The translations under genes were made by a program, and so were the position numbers. A DNA stretch of 64,000 nt from the NCBI RefSeq assembly GCF_000255295.1, contig NC_017030.1, forward strand, positions 6,484,328 to 6,548,327, written 5' to 3'. This document shows, one piece after another, positions 29,456 through 38,223 of this stretch. How positions within the stretch are numbered: position 1 is the first letter of the stretch; each line of letters opens with the position of its first letter. Source of the DNA: Corallococcus coralloides DSM 2259 (GTDB lineage Bacteria > Myxococcota > Myxococcia > Myxococcales > Myxococcaceae). The notes below the pieces were generated by a model, which searched no databases, was not told the DNA's origin, and saw only the letters and a list, made by a program, of their open reading frames with translations.

Positions 29456-30685
29456 TTGAAGAAAACCCTCCTCCTGGTTGAAACGTTGTTCGTCCTGGGC
29501 GCCGCTGGTTGTGGCGCTCCGGATGGTTCCCTTCCGGCGGAAGACCGCCAGCCGTCGCTCGATTCGTCCGGCGAGGACCTCACCACCACCGGCTGCACGC
29601 AGCTCACGCCCGCGAGCGTGAAGGCCAGCGGCGATGACGGCACCGGCAGCGTCGCGGCGAACACACTGGATGATCAGCTCACCACGCGCTGGAGCAGCCT
29701 GGGCAAGGGCCAGTGGATTGACTACGACCTGGGCTCCACCAAGAGCGTGGGCGCGATGGCGGTGGCCTGGCACGAGGGCAACAAGCGCGCGAACACGTTC
29801 ACCATCTCCGTGTCGCCGGACGGCTACACCTATACGCAGGTGTACAGCGGCAAGAGCAAGGGCACGACCACCGCGGCGGAGACGTACACCTTCACGCCGG
29901 TGACCACGCGCCGGGTGCGCGTCACGGTGCAGGGCAACACCCTCAACGACTGGGCCAGCATCGCGGAGGCGCGCCCCTGCGCCGGCACCACCACGACGCC
30001 GCCCCCCACCTCGCCGGGCGGCATCGTGTGGCGGGGCGACTTCGAGTCCGGCGACCGCAGCCAGTGGGACGGCACGCAGATGATGTCCGCGGACCGGCTG
30101 CAGGTGATTCCGTCGCCGGTGCGCGAGGGCGGCTTCGCCCTCAAGGCCACGGTGAAGCAGGGCGATGACCCCATCAACTCCAGCGGCAACCGCAACGAAA
30201 TCTTCAAGCAGACGAAGGAGGCGGTGGGCTCCGAGTACTGGTACCGCTGGAGCACGCGCTTCGCGGCGGACTTCCCCAGCGTGAACACCTGGCAGCTCTT
30301 CACCCAGTGGCACCACGACGGGTGCTGCGGCTCTCCGCCGGTGGAGTTCTACGTCTACGGCGAGGAGATGCGGCTCAACATCGGCGGGTCCCCGGGCACC
30401 ATCGTCTGGCGCACGCCGCTGGTGCGCAACACGTGGCACGACTTCGTCTTCCACGTGAAGTGGTCCCCCAACGCGAGCGTGGGCTTCGTGGAGCTGTACT
30501 ACGACGGCCAGCTGGTGCTGCCCAAGCGCTACATCGCGACGCAGTACTCCGGGCAGCTCAACTACCTGAAGATCGGTCTGTACCGGAACGACACCATCGC
30601 GCCGGTGGGCGTCGTCTACCACGACGGCTGGGTGATGGGCCGGACGCAGGCGGACGTGCTGGACGCCAACTACAAGCTGAAGTGA
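29456..30685 (+). CDS. Polysaccharide lyase (heparin lyase I-like) lipoprotein with F5/8C carbohydrate-binding domain
   Basis: A 409-residue predicted lipoprotein. The leader (LKKTLLLVETLFVLGAAGC) ends at a cysteine about residue 19. A discoidin/F5-8-type-C (CBM32-like) domain spans about 45-180 (TRWSSLGKGQWIDYDLGSTK, RRVRVTVQGN). After a Thr/Pro linker, about 185-409 match the heparin-lyase-I-like polysaccharide lyase fold: DFESGDRSQWDG, GNRNEIF, YWYRWSTRFAADF, FTQWHHDG, GFVELYYDGQLV and NYLKIGLYRND. It would cleave an acidic polysaccharide at the cell surface by beta-elimination; the actual substrate is unknown. The start is unclear: a TTG at 29456 gives a clean lipoprotein signal, another TTG at 29408 adds 16 residues, and neither has a good ribosome-binding site. 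Confidence 0.8.
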   Translation: MKKTLLLVETLFVLGAAGCGAPDGSLPAEDRQPSLDSSGEDLTTTGCTQLTPASVKASGDDGTGSVAANTLDDQLTTRWSSLGKGQWIDYDLGSTKSVGAMAVAWHEGNKRANTFTISVSPDGYTYTQVYSGKSKGTTTAAETYTFTPVTTRRVRVTVQGNTLNDWASIAEARPCAGTTTTPPPTSPGGIVWRGDFESGDRSQWDGTQMMSADRLQVIPSPVREGGFALKATVKQGDDPINSSGNRNEIFKQTKEAVGSEYWYRWSTRFAADFPSVNTWQLFTQWHHDGCCGSPPVEFYVYGEEMRLNIGGSPGTIVWRTPLVRNTWHDFVFHVKWSPNASVGFVELYYDGQLVLPKRYIATQYSGQLNYLKIGLYRNDTIAPVGVVYHDGWVMGRTQADVLDANYKLK

Positions 30686-30695
30686 GACACCGGCC

Positions 30696-30723
30696 GCGTG
30701 CCCCGGTAGGCGCCGAGGCACGC
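30696..30723 (+). terminator. Hairpin after the polysaccharide lyase gene
   Basis: GCGTGCC and GGCACGC form a 7-bp stem with a 14-base GC-rich loop, starting 11 bp past the stop. It has no U-run, so termination is only suggested by position. Confidence 0.35.
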
Positions 30724-30765
30724 TCCGGGATAGGCTTTCACGAGCCCATCCCGAGGAGTCGTCTC

Positions 30766-31332
30766 ATGCGTCTGTGCGCCGCGCTGACCGCCGTGTCCCT
30801 GCTGGCGTCCTGCACCACGACCTATGCCATCCCCAAGCCGGAGCTGGCGCGGCTGGATGGCTTCCGGGACGAAAACGCGGCGCTGATGCGGGAGCTGGGC
30901 GACGTGATGCTCAACCGCGTCACGGAGCGCAAGCGCACGGTGCGGGACGTGGAGGGCCAGGCGCACCAGTTCACGTCCGACACGCCGCTGGCGCTGGCGC
31001 GCGTCTCCGCCCAGGCGGACGTGGAGTTCCAGCGCTTCATCGAGGTGGGCGTGGACGGCGACCGCTTCCGGGGCGTGCCCCTGGAGGGCTCCACCTCCAG
31101 CGCCGCCGCGCCCCCGGTCGTCGTCCCCCTGTCGGAGGTGGACCACGCCCGGCTGCGCGAGTTCAGCCTGGGCAAGACGCTGCTGCTGACGGGCACCATC
31201 GGCGTCGTGTTGATGGGGTCGCTGGTCATGGTGAGCAAGCTCTTCAAGCCCACCGCCGGTTCGGATGGCGACCACCCTGGTGGCGTCATCGAGCTGGGCC
31301 CCCAGCCCCGGGCAGTCCCTGAGACCTTGTGA
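30766..31332 (+). CDS. Small lipoprotein of unknown function with C-terminal membrane helix
   Basis: A 188-residue protein with a clear lipoprotein signal: MRLCAALTAVSLLASC, lipobox LLASC, lipidated cysteine at 16. The middle is charged and partly helical (ELARLDGFRDENAALMREL), and a hydrophobic segment near 140-160 (TLLLTGTIGVVLMGSLVMV) could span a membrane, which is odd for a lipoprotein and suggests it might bridge two membranes or sit in one by both ends. The ATG is supported by GAGGAG seven bases upstream. No family is recognised. It is convergent with the thioesterase gene, 9 bp apart. Confidence 0.75.
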   Translation: MRLCAALTAVSLLASCTTTYAIPKPELARLDGFRDENAALMRELGDVMLNRVTERKRTVRDVEGQAHQFTSDTPLALARVSAQADVEFQRFIEVGVDGDRFRGVPLEGSTSSAAAPPVVVPLSEVDHARLREFSLGKTLLLTGTIGVVLMGSLVMVSKLFKPTAGSDGDHPGGVIELGPQPRAVPETL

Positions 31333-31341
31333 TGCCTTTCG

Positions 31342-32211
31342 CTAGCGCGCGTCCGTGCGCTGGCGCAGGAGCCCTTCCTGGGCCACGGAGGCCACGAGCC
31401 GCCCGTCGCGGGTGAAGACGTGCCCGCGCGCCAGGCCCCGGGCGTTGCCGGCCCAGGGGCTCTCCATGGTGTAGAGCAGCCAGTCGTTGACCTTCAGGTC
31501 GCCGTGGAACCACAGCGCGTGGTCCAGGCTGGCCATCTGGAAGCCCGGCTGGAGGAACGTCTGCGCGTGCGGCTGGAGCGCGGTGCCCAGCAGGTTGAAG
31601 TCGCTGGCGTACGCGAGCACGTAGCGGTGCACCTGGGGCTCGTCGGGCATGGCGCCGTCGGCGCGGAACCAGACGTGCTTCACGGGCGGCTCAGCCTTGG
31701 GCTCGAAGGGGTCCACGTACGTCACCGGGCGCATCTCGATGGGCTTGGCGGAGAGGAACTTCTCCCGGTGCCGCTCGGACATGCGGCCCGCGTGGCGCCC
31801 CAACAGCTCCAGGTCCGTGGGCAGCGACTCCGGCGGCGGCACATCCGGCATGGTGGCCTGGTGCGTGAAGCCCGGCTCCTCCCCCTGGAAGGACGCCATC
31901 AGCGTGAAGATGGGCTGCCCCTTCTGGATGGCCACCACGCGGCGGGTGGTGAAGCTGCCGCCGTCGCGCACGCGGTCCACGGTGTAGACGACGGGCAGGC
32001 CCGCGTCGCCGGGGCGCAGGAAGTAGCCGTGCAGCGAGTGCACCGTGCGCTTCTCCTCCACCGTCTGGCTGGCGGCGGACAGGGACTGCCCCAGCACCTG
32101 CCCTCCGAAGAGCTGCCGGAAGCCCAGGTCCTGGCTTGCGCCACGGAACAGGTTCTCCTCGATGGGCTCCAGCTTCAGGAGCCCCAACAGCTCGTCCAGC
32201 ACCCGGCTCAT
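31342..32211 (-). CDS. tesB: Acyl-CoA thioesterase II
   Basis: TesB hydrolyses acyl-CoA thioesters to free acid and CoA and acts in the cytoplasm. The 289-residue protein has the double hot-dog layout. Family motifs: NLFRGASQDLGFRQLFGGQV near the N-terminus, VHSLHGYFLRPGD, DGGSFTTRRV, and in the second half YASDFNLL and SLDHALWFH, whose aspartate corresponds to the catalytic one known in E. coli TesB. The ATG at 32211 (MSRVLDELLGLL) is chosen over an ATG 11 codons upstream for fit to the family. It is divergent from the glycosyltransferase gene, with about 100 bp between. Confidence 0.93.
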   Translation of the reverse strand: MSRVLDELLGLLKLEPIEENLFRGASQDLGFRQLFGGQVLGQSLSAASQTVEEKRTVHSLHGYFLRPGDAGLPVVYTVDRVRDGGSFTTRRVVAIQKGQPIFTLMASFQGEEPGFTHQATMPDVPPPESLPTDLELLGRHAGRMSERHREKFLSAKPIEMRPVTYVDPFEPKAEPPVKHVWFRADGAMPDEPQVHRYVLAYASDFNLLGTALQPHAQTFLQPGFQMASLDHALWFHGDLKVNDWLLYTMESPWAGNARGLARGHVFTRDGRLVASVAQEGLLRQRTDAR

Positions 32212-32312
32212 GTACGTCCTCCCGTTTTGACGCACCCCGTCCATACCCCAGCCCCGGGCCCGTGCGCGCGGACCAATGTAGAGTGCGGCGCCTTTCTGCC
32301 CCGGAGGAGCCC

Positions 32313-33812
32313 GTGGCCTCGCTTTCCCTGCCAGACGCCGTCCGGCGGCACCCGGCGGCCTGGGGCATGGCGGCCACGTTCGCCGCCAGCCTGCTCCTGC
32401 GAGGGCTGTACCTGGCGGCCTCTCCGGACCGGGACTGGCCCTTCTCCGTCTTCTTCGCGGGCGACGCGCGCTTCTTCCACACCGCCGCGCTGGACCTGGC
32501 GCGGGGCCGCGAAGGCCCCACCGCCCTGCCCTACCACCCGCCCCTGTTCCCCGCCCTCCTGGGACTGCTGTACCGGGTGCTGGGCGAGCCCCAGGGCAGC
32601 GCGCTGCCGTACAAGCTGGCGCTCGCCTGTCTGGGCTCGGCCACGGTGGCCCTCTGCCAGGGCTTCTGGCGGCGCCTGCTGGGAACGCCCTGGAGCCTGG
32701 TGGCGGCGGGGCTGTATGCCACGAGCTTCGGGTGGCTGGTGCTCTCCACCACGTACAGCAATGAAACGCTGTCAGCGCTGTGGCTGTGTTTCACCTGCGC
32801 GCTGGCATTGCGCGTGGGTGGCGGGGTGCCGTCCTGGCCCGCGGTGCTGGGATTGGGCGCGGTGATGGGCTTTGGCACCCTCACCCGCGCGGAGCACCTG
32901 GGGCTGTGGCCCTTCCTCCTGGCGTCTGCGTGGACCGCGCGGGAGCGGGCGCCCTGGAAGCCGTGGGCCCTGCGCTGGGGCGCGGCGATGGGCGTGTCCC
33001 TGCTGCTGCTCGTTCCTTCCGCGCTGCGCAACATGGACACGATGCGCGAGTTGAACGCGCGGGCGCCGCACCTGGAGCCGCTGCCGGAGTGGGTGCCCGT
33101 CACCGTGTACGGGCCGCTCAACTTCGCCATGGCCAATCATGCCGGCGCCACCGGGGGCTTCACCCCGGCGCTGATCAACCAGGGCGGCAGCAACGGCCAG
33201 CTGGACCCATCCCGCCCGGAGCACCGGCGCCTGCTGTTGCACGGCTACGCGGAAGGGCTGCGCTGGATGGTGGCCTCGCCCGGCGACGCGGCCCGGCTGC
33301 TCTGGACGAAGCTGGACCTGTGGCTGGACGGCCTGAGCCTGGGCGTCGGCGTGTCGGACGTGCCTGGAGGCCTCATTGGCGAGCGCGCCCCGGTGGACGT
33401 GTTCGTCCCCGACGCCGCGTGGCTCAAGTGGCCGCTGGCGGCGCTGCTCCTCGCCGGGATGCTGCTGTCCCTCAAGCCCGCGCACGCGCCCTTCCGGCTG
33501 CTGTCGCTGGTGGTGCTGCACCGGGTGCTGATAACGCTCGCCTTCTTCGGCTACGCGCGCGGCCTGCTCGTCGTCTTCCCCGCGCTCCTGCCGCTGCTGG
33601 TGCTGCCGCTGAAGGTCCTGGGAGAGCGCCACGCGGCCGTGGCCCGGAGGCTGCCCGCGCTCGCCGGGGCGCTGCTGCTGCTCGTGTGGGCGGAGGCCGC
33701 GCTCGTCGCCACGCGGGAAACGCCCCGCCGCTTCATGGCCAGCGGCACCACCGACGCCGTGAATGGCAAGCTCATCCAGGACGACCGCGTCAGGCTCTGG
33801 CCCCAACCTTGA
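32313..33812 (+). CDS. GT39-like membrane glycosyltransferase
   Basis: A 499-residue integral membrane protein with about ten hydrophobic segments. The N-terminal part fits the ArnT/PMT-like glycosyltransferase family that uses polyprenyl-phosphate sugars: a first helix, then a periplasmic loop with an acidic residue (FFAGDARFFHTAALDLARG) where the family keeps its catalytic Asp, then YHPPLFPALLGLLY. The GTG start at 32313 has GGAGGAG directly before it and outranks an upstream ATG that would run through the tesB promoter region. Sugar donor and acceptor are unknown; protein O-glycosylation or lipid A/polysaccharide modification are the usual roles. Confidence 0.82.
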   Translation: MASLSLPDAVRRHPAAWGMAATFAASLLLRGLYLAASPDRDWPFSVFFAGDARFFHTAALDLARGREGPTALPYHPPLFPALLGLLYRVLGEPQGSALPYKLALACLGSATVALCQGFWRRLLGTPWSLVAAGLYATSFGWLVLSTTYSNETLSALWLCFTCALALRVGGGVPSWPAVLGLGAVMGFGTLTRAEHLGLWPFLLASAWTARERAPWKPWALRWGAAMGVSLLLLVPSALRNMDTMRELNARAPHLEPLPEWVPVTVYGPLNFAMANHAGATGGFTPALINQGGSNGQLDPSRPEHRRLLLHGYAEGLRWMVASPGDAARLLWTKLDLWLDGLSLGVGVSDVPGGLIGERAPVDVFVPDAAWLKWPLAALLLAGMLLSLKPAHAPFRLLSLVVLHRVLITLAFFGYARGLLVVFPALLPLLVLPLKVLGERHAAVARRLPALAGALLLLVWAEAALVATRETPRRFMASGTTDAVNGKLIQDDRVRLWPQP

Positions 33813-33921
33813 GCGAGTGAACACTGCAAGCCGTTGAAACCCTTTCACTTTCTGAAATTCAGCCCTAATCAGGAATAACCGCAATACACACTTAAAAAGC
33901 GCATGACCTAAGCAGGAGGCG

Positions 33922-33955
33922 CTCCGCCCCGGAGCCCGCCGGACCCGTCCGGCGG
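33922..33955 (+). promoter_or_regulatory. Two consecutive hairpins in the leader of the metallopeptidase gene
   Basis: CTCCG/CGGAG (33922-33934) and then CCGCCGGAC/GTCCGGCGG with a 2-base loop (33936-33955) lie just before the GAGGAG ribosome-binding site of the gene at 33975. The upstream 80 bp are clearly AT-rich for this genome and should hold the promoter. The second hairpin recurs nearly unchanged at 51359-51377. Confidence 0.45.
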
Positions 33956-33974
33956 CATCACCCGAGGAGACGTC

Positions 33975-36900
33975 ATGCGCCCCCTGCGGTCCGCGTTGTG
34001 TTGTCTTGCCCTCCTGGTGTCATCCACGACGTACGCATTCCAACCCTCCCAGCCCGAGCAGCAGAGCGCGGTGGCGAAGAAGGCCTTCTTCAAGCCGGAC
34101 CTCTACCTGCCCATCCAGAACGTGCCGCTGGAGAAGGCGCGGTCGCTGATGCCGCGCGCGGGCGCGGACAAGTGGGCGGGGTTCGTCGCCCGCTTCGGCG
34201 GCAACGTGCAGGTGTACCTGGATCCGCTGTCCGGCATGCCCACGGGCATCCAGGGCAGCTTCCCGCTCATCCCGGGTGACGGCTTCCGCAACAACGTCAC
34301 GCTCGAATCCGTGCGCCAGGGGCTGGGCCGCTCGGTGGGCAGCGTGGACGAGTCCGTGGTGGGAGAGCTCGTCTTCAAGTTCGTCGCGGACCATCAGGAC
34401 GCGATTGGCGTGGACCTGCTCCAGCTGGGCTCGCCGCGCGTGACGCAGGTGACGGACACGCTGTGGCAGGTGCACATCCCGCAGGTGGTGAACGGCATCA
34501 CGGTGCGGCACGGCCGGCTGGCGGCCACCATCAGCCACGGCAACCTCATCCTCCTGGGCACGGAGGCGTGGGCCAACGTGGGCATCGACACGAAGCCTCG
34601 CTTCAGCGCGAACCAGGCCGTTGCCGCGGGCAGCACGTTCCTGGGCCAGACGCTGTCGCCCACCAGCCTGTGGCAGCCGCCCACCCTGGAGGTGACCCCC
34701 TACGCGCGCACGGGCGCGGCCTTCGGCCAGGGCTACGGACACGCGCTGGTGTGGAGCTACGGCTTCTCCAACCCCGGCGAGCACGAGCGCTGGAAGGTGA
34801 CGGTGGACGCCAACTCCGGCGAGGTGCTCGCCGTGGAGGATGACAACCACTACTTCGACGCGCAGGTGAAGGGCGGCGTGTACCCGTCCACCAACATCGG
34901 CACCTGCACGTCGAAGGAGACGTGCGGCACCATGCAGCCCAACACGCCCATGCCGTGGGCGAACACGGGCTTCGCGTCGCCCAACAACTTCACGGACGGC
35001 GCGGGCATCTACAACTACAGCACCGGCACCTTCAACACGACGCTCTCCGGCAAGTACGTGAAGATCGCCGACAGCTGCGGCGCCATCAACGTGAGCTCCG
35101 CCACGGGCAGCCTGGACCTGGGCGGCGTGAACAACGACCACGACTGCACGGTGCCCGCGGGCACGTCCCCGGGCAACACGCCCGCGGCGCGCTCCAGCTT
35201 CTACGAGCTGAACAAGATCAAGGAAGTGGCCCGCGGCTGGCTGCCCAGCAACACCTGGCTGCAGGGACAGCTCACGTCCAACGTGAACCTGAACAGCACC
35301 TGCAACGCGTTCTGGAACGGCAGCAGCGTGAACTTCTACAAGTCCGGAGGCGGCTGCCGGAACACCGGTGAGATTGGCGCGGTGTTCGACCACGAGTGGG
35401 GCCACGGCATGGACAACTTCGATGCCAACGGCTCCCTGTCCAACTCCAGCGAAGGCTACGCGGACATCGCGGGCATCCTGCGCCTGCAGACGTCCTGCGT
35501 GGGCTACGGCTTCTTCCAGACGACGGACACGGGCTGCGGCCTGACGCCGGACGGCACGGGCTACAACCAGCAGGAGTCGCAGGTGGCGGGCCAGTCCTGG
35601 TGCAACCTGCGCTGCTCGGGCGTGCGTGACGCGGACTGGGCGGCGAGCGCGCCGAACATCCCGGCCACCCCGCAGAACTTCACCTGCAAGATGTGCTCGT
35701 CCGGCTCCGGCCCGTGCAGCAAGCAGGTGCACTGCGCGGCGTCCCCCGTGCGCCAGGCGGCGTGGGACCTGGTGACGCGCGACCTCACGGCCGCGCCCTT
35801 CAACTACAACTCCAACGACGCGTTCCTCCTGGGCAACAAGCTCTTCTACCAGGGCTCCGGCAACATCGGCACGTGGCACGCCTGCAACTGCTCCCAGGGC
35901 ACTTCCGACGGCTGCGGCGCGACGAACGGCTACATGCAGTGGCTGGCCGCGGACGACGACAACGGCAACCTGGCGGACGGCACGCCGCACATGACGGCCA
36001 TCTACGCCGCGTACAACCGCCACAACATCGCCTGCTCCACGCCCGCACCCACCAACGGCGGCTGCTCGACGGCGCCGACGGCGGCCCCCACCACCACGGC
36101 CACCCCGGGCGACAGCCAGGTGAGCCTGTCGTGGACCGCTTCCGCGGGCGCCAGCCAGTACTGGGTGATGAAGACGGAGGGCTTCGCGGGCTGTGACTTC
36201 GGCAAGGCGCGCGTGGCCACCGTCACCGGCACCAGCTACACGGACGCGGAGGTCGCCAACGGCCGCCAGTACTGCTACTCGGTCGTGCCCGCGAGCAGCA
36301 ACGCGTGCTTCGGCCCGGCGTCCACCTGCACCTGCACCACGCCCACCTGCGCGGCGCCCGGCGCTCCCACGCTGTCCACCCCCGCCTCCGGCGCCACTGG
36401 CGTGGAGCTGCTCGCGGCGCTGGACTGGGCGGACGTGACGGGCGTGTCCGGCTACGAGGTCCAGGTGGCCACCGACAGTGCGTTCACCAACGTGGTGCGC
36501 AGCGCCAACTCGCTCGTGGCCAGCAACTGGAACGTGTCCCCGGGCCTGGCGGCCAGCACGGCCTACTACTGGCGCGTGCGGGCGCTCAACTCGTGCGGTG
36601 GCACCAGCTCCTGGAGCGCGACGCGCAGCTTCACCACGCGCGGCTGCGTCACCCTGGCGGCCCCCACCCTGACGTCCCCCGCCTCCGGCGCCACGGGCGT
36701 CGCGCTGACGCCGGCGCTGGACTGGTCCGACGTGACGAGCGCGGCCGGCTATGACGTGCAGGTGGCCACCGACAGCGCGTTCACCAACGTGGTGCGCAGC
36801 GCCACCGGCCTGTCCTCCAGCGCGTGGAACGTGACGCCGGGCCTGTCCAACCTCACGGCGTACTACTGGCGCGCGCGGGCCACCGACAGCTGCGGCGCGG

Positions 36901-37538
36901 GCGCGTACAGCACCGCCTTCAGCTTCACCACCACCAACGTGTGCACGCCCACCGTGGCCACGTACAACTCCAGCCTGCGCACCCCGGCCTGCGGCTCCGT
37001 GTGCGGCTGCGACACCGGCCCCACGCTCGTCAACGGGCGCGGCACGCTGTCCGGCGGCGTGGAGCCCAACCAGCCCAACACCCTGGGCGCCACCTGCGCG
37101 GACGGCAGCTCCGGCAGCTACCACTCGGATGAGAGCATCGACCGCATCGTGCTCAAGACGGTGGACCAGGGCACCATCACCCCGGGCAAGCAGCTCACCG
37201 TGGACGTGACGGTGTGGTGCTACGGCACCAGCGACCAGCTGGACCTGTACTACACGACGAACACCACCACGCCTTCGTGGACCGCCATCAGCACGGGCCA
37301 GGCCTGCACCGCGGTGGGGGCGAAGACGTTCTCCTTCCCCGTCACCGTGGGCAGCACCACCGGCAACCACGCCGTGCGCGCGCAGTTCCGCTTCAGCAGC
37401 ACCGCCACCAGCGCCTGCGTGGCCGGTTCGTACAACGACCGCGACGACCTGGTCTTCAACGTCACGTCCGCGGTGGCCGCCAGCCCCACCGCCCCGTCCG
37501 CGAAGCAGGTGCGCGGCCGGGCCGTGACGGCGCGCTAG
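33975..37538 (+). CDS. Secreted zinc metallopeptidase with propeptide, fibronectin III repeats and C-terminal module
   Basis: A 1187-residue secreted protease. The signal peptide (MRPLRSALCCLALLVSSTTYA) is followed by a propeptide (about 30-290) of the FTP/PepSY kind seen in M4/M36 peptidases (VDANSGEVLAVEDD). The zinc site is H473-E-W-G-H477 with the third ligand probably E493 in SEGYADI; the spacing fits a gluzincin. The catalytic domain is rich in cysteines. Three fibronectin-III-like modules follow (about 700-995), the last two being a tandem duplication. The C-terminal 175 residues form a module shared with the M28 peptidase at 38830. GAGGAG stands before the ATG, and a strong terminator follows. 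It probably digests prey or environmental protein; substrate preference is unknown. Confidence 0.88.
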   Translation: MRPLRSALCCLALLVSSTTYAFQPSQPEQQSAVAKKAFFKPDLYLPIQNVPLEKARSLMPRAGADKWAGFVARFGGNVQVYLDPLSGMPTGIQGSFPLIPGDGFRNNVTLESVRQGLGRSVGSVDESVVGELVFKFVADHQDAIGVDLLQLGSPRVTQVTDTLWQVHIPQVVNGITVRHGRLAATISHGNLILLGTEAWANVGIDTKPRFSANQAVAAGSTFLGQTLSPTSLWQPPTLEVTPYARTGAAFGQGYGHALVWSYGFSNPGEHERWKVTVDANSGEVLAVEDDNHYFDAQVKGGVYPSTNIGTCTSKETCGTMQPNTPMPWANTGFASPNNFTDGAGIYNYSTGTFNTTLSGKYVKIADSCGAINVSSATGSLDLGGVNNDHDCTVPAGTSPGNTPAARSSFYELNKIKEVARGWLPSNTWLQGQLTSNVNLNSTCNAFWNGSSVNFYKSGGGCRNTGEIGAVFDHEWGHGMDNFDANGSLSNSSEGYADIAGILRLQTSCVGYGFFQTTDTGCGLTPDGTGYNQQESQVAGQSWCNLRCSGVRDADWAASAPNIPATPQNFTCKMCSSGSGPCSKQVHCAASPVRQAAWDLVTRDLTAAPFNYNSNDAFLLGNKLFYQGSGNIGTWHACNCSQGTSDGCGATNGYMQWLAADDDNGNLADGTPHMTAIYAAYNRHNIACSTPAPTNGGCSTAPTAAPTTTATPGDSQVSLSWTASAGASQYWVMKTEGFAGCDFGKARVATVTGTSYTDAEVANGRQYCYSVVPASSNACFGPASTCTCTTPTCAAPGAPTLSTPASGATGVELLAALDWADVTGVSGYEVQVATDSAFTNVVRSANSLVASNWNVSPGLAASTAYYWRVRALNSCGGTSSWSATRSFTTRGCVTLAAPTLTSPASGATGVALTPALDWSDVTSAAGYDVQVATDSAFTNVVRSATGLSSSAWNVTPGLSNLTAYYWRARATDSCGAGAYSTAFSFTTTNVCTPTVATYNSSLRTPACGSVCGCDTGPTLVNGRGTLSGGVEPNQPNTLGATCADGSSGSYHSDESIDRIVLKTVDQGTITPGKQLTVDVTVWCYGTSDQLDLYYTTNTTTPSWTAISTGQACTAVGAKTFSFPVTVGSTTGNHAVRAQFRFSSTATSACVAGSYNDRDDLVFNVTSAVAASPTAPSAKQVRGRAVTAR
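36366..36959 (+). repeat. Tandem 297-bp duplication encoding two fibronectin III modules
   Basis: Units 36366-36662 and 36663-36959 encode 99 residues each and share long exact stretches, such as the DNA for VATDSAFTNVVRSA. The similarity is far above that to the preceding fibronectin module, so this is a local duplication within the gene. Confidence 0.85.
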
Positions 37539-37556
37539 TCAGCCCTGAAGTGACAT

Positions 37557-37595
37557 GGGGGCTCCCGGTCCACGCCGGGGGCCCCCGTGCCTTTT
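37557..37595 (+). terminator. Terminator between the metallopeptidase and VOC genes
   Basis: A 12-bp stem with one G-T pair (37557-37568 with 37575-37586) and a 6-base loop is followed by GTGCCTTTT. It lies 18 bp after the metallopeptidase stop, between convergent genes. Confidence 0.85.
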
Positions 37596-37602
37596 CACGG
37601 CG

Positions 37603-38004
37603 TCACCACGTGTAGACGACGGACGGCGCCGAGCGCTTCGCGGGCCCGTGGTGGACCATCTCGATGTTGTTGCCGTCCGGGTCCAGCACGAAGGCCGCGT
37701 AGTACCCCGGATGGTAGGAGCGCTCGCCGGGCGCGCCGTTGTCACGGCCCCCCGCGGCCACCGCCGCCTGGTGGAAGCGGTGCACCATCTCCCGGTCCTT
37801 CGCCTGGAAGGCCAGGTGCACGCGCGCGGTGGGCTCGCGGTCGTTGCTGAGGAAGAGCTCGTCCGCCGCCAGGTGCCGCTCGCTCTCGTTGAAGACCGGG
37901 ATGCCCATCACCTCCAGCACCGCGCGGTAGAAGCGCTTGCTCGCCTCCAGGTCCCGGACCTGGAGGTGGACGTGGTCGAACATGCGGCCGTGGTGCAGTT
38001 CCAT
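37603..38004 (-). CDS. VOC-superfamily (glyoxalase/dioxygenase fold) protein
   Basis: A 133-residue single-domain vicinal-oxygen-chelate protein. The N-terminal beta-alpha-beta-beta-beta unit starts MFDHVHLQVRDLEASKRFYR, and the C-terminal unit ends FVLDPDGNNIEMVHH; the first histidine (in DHVHL) and the late glutamate (NIEMV) are in the usual metal-ligand places. The family includes glyoxalase I, fosfomycin and bleomycin resistance proteins and ring-cleaving dioxygenases, so a reaction cannot be named. The ATG at 38004 has GAGG six bases upstream and is preferred to an upstream in-frame start. It is convergent with the large metallopeptidase gene. Confidence 0.88.
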   Translation of the reverse strand: MELHHGRMFDHVHLQVRDLEASKRFYRAVLEVMGIPVFNESERHLAADELFLSNDREPTARVHLAFQAKDREMVHRFHQAAVAAGGRDNGAPGERSYHPGYYAAFVLDPDGNNIEMVHHGPAKRSAPSVVYTW

Positions 38005-38104
38005 GGTCTGCCTCGTGGGGTTGGCGTGTCGGGTGTCGTTCAACACCGCGCGCTCCCGCGACCATCAGAGCTGCAAATCACGTATGTCAAGGCGGCTGCG
38101 CCCG

Positions 38105-38132
38105 GGAAGTCGTGAAAGCGGCAGCGACTTCC
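38105..38132. promoter_or_regulatory. Inverted repeat in the VOC/small-gene divergent promoter region
   Basis: GGAAGTCG and CGACTTCC, an exact 8-bp inverted repeat with a 12-bp spacer, lie roughly midway in the 219-bp region between the divergent VOC gene (38004) and the small gene (38224). This geometry is typical of a dimeric regulator site, but no regulator gene adjoins. Confidence 0.4.
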
Positions 38133-38223
38133 ACAAAAGCGCGGGCGCGCGGCGGCAAGCCGATGCAGCTTCGTGCGATAGTCCGCGCCACTTCGCTGTT
38201 CTTGCCTTCAGGAGGGTGCCGCG

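Noticed and set aside
28840-29664. 274-codon minus-strand open frame spanning the lyase start
   Set aside because: It overlaps the lyase's real coding sequence antisense and its promoter, with no recognisable protein pattern.
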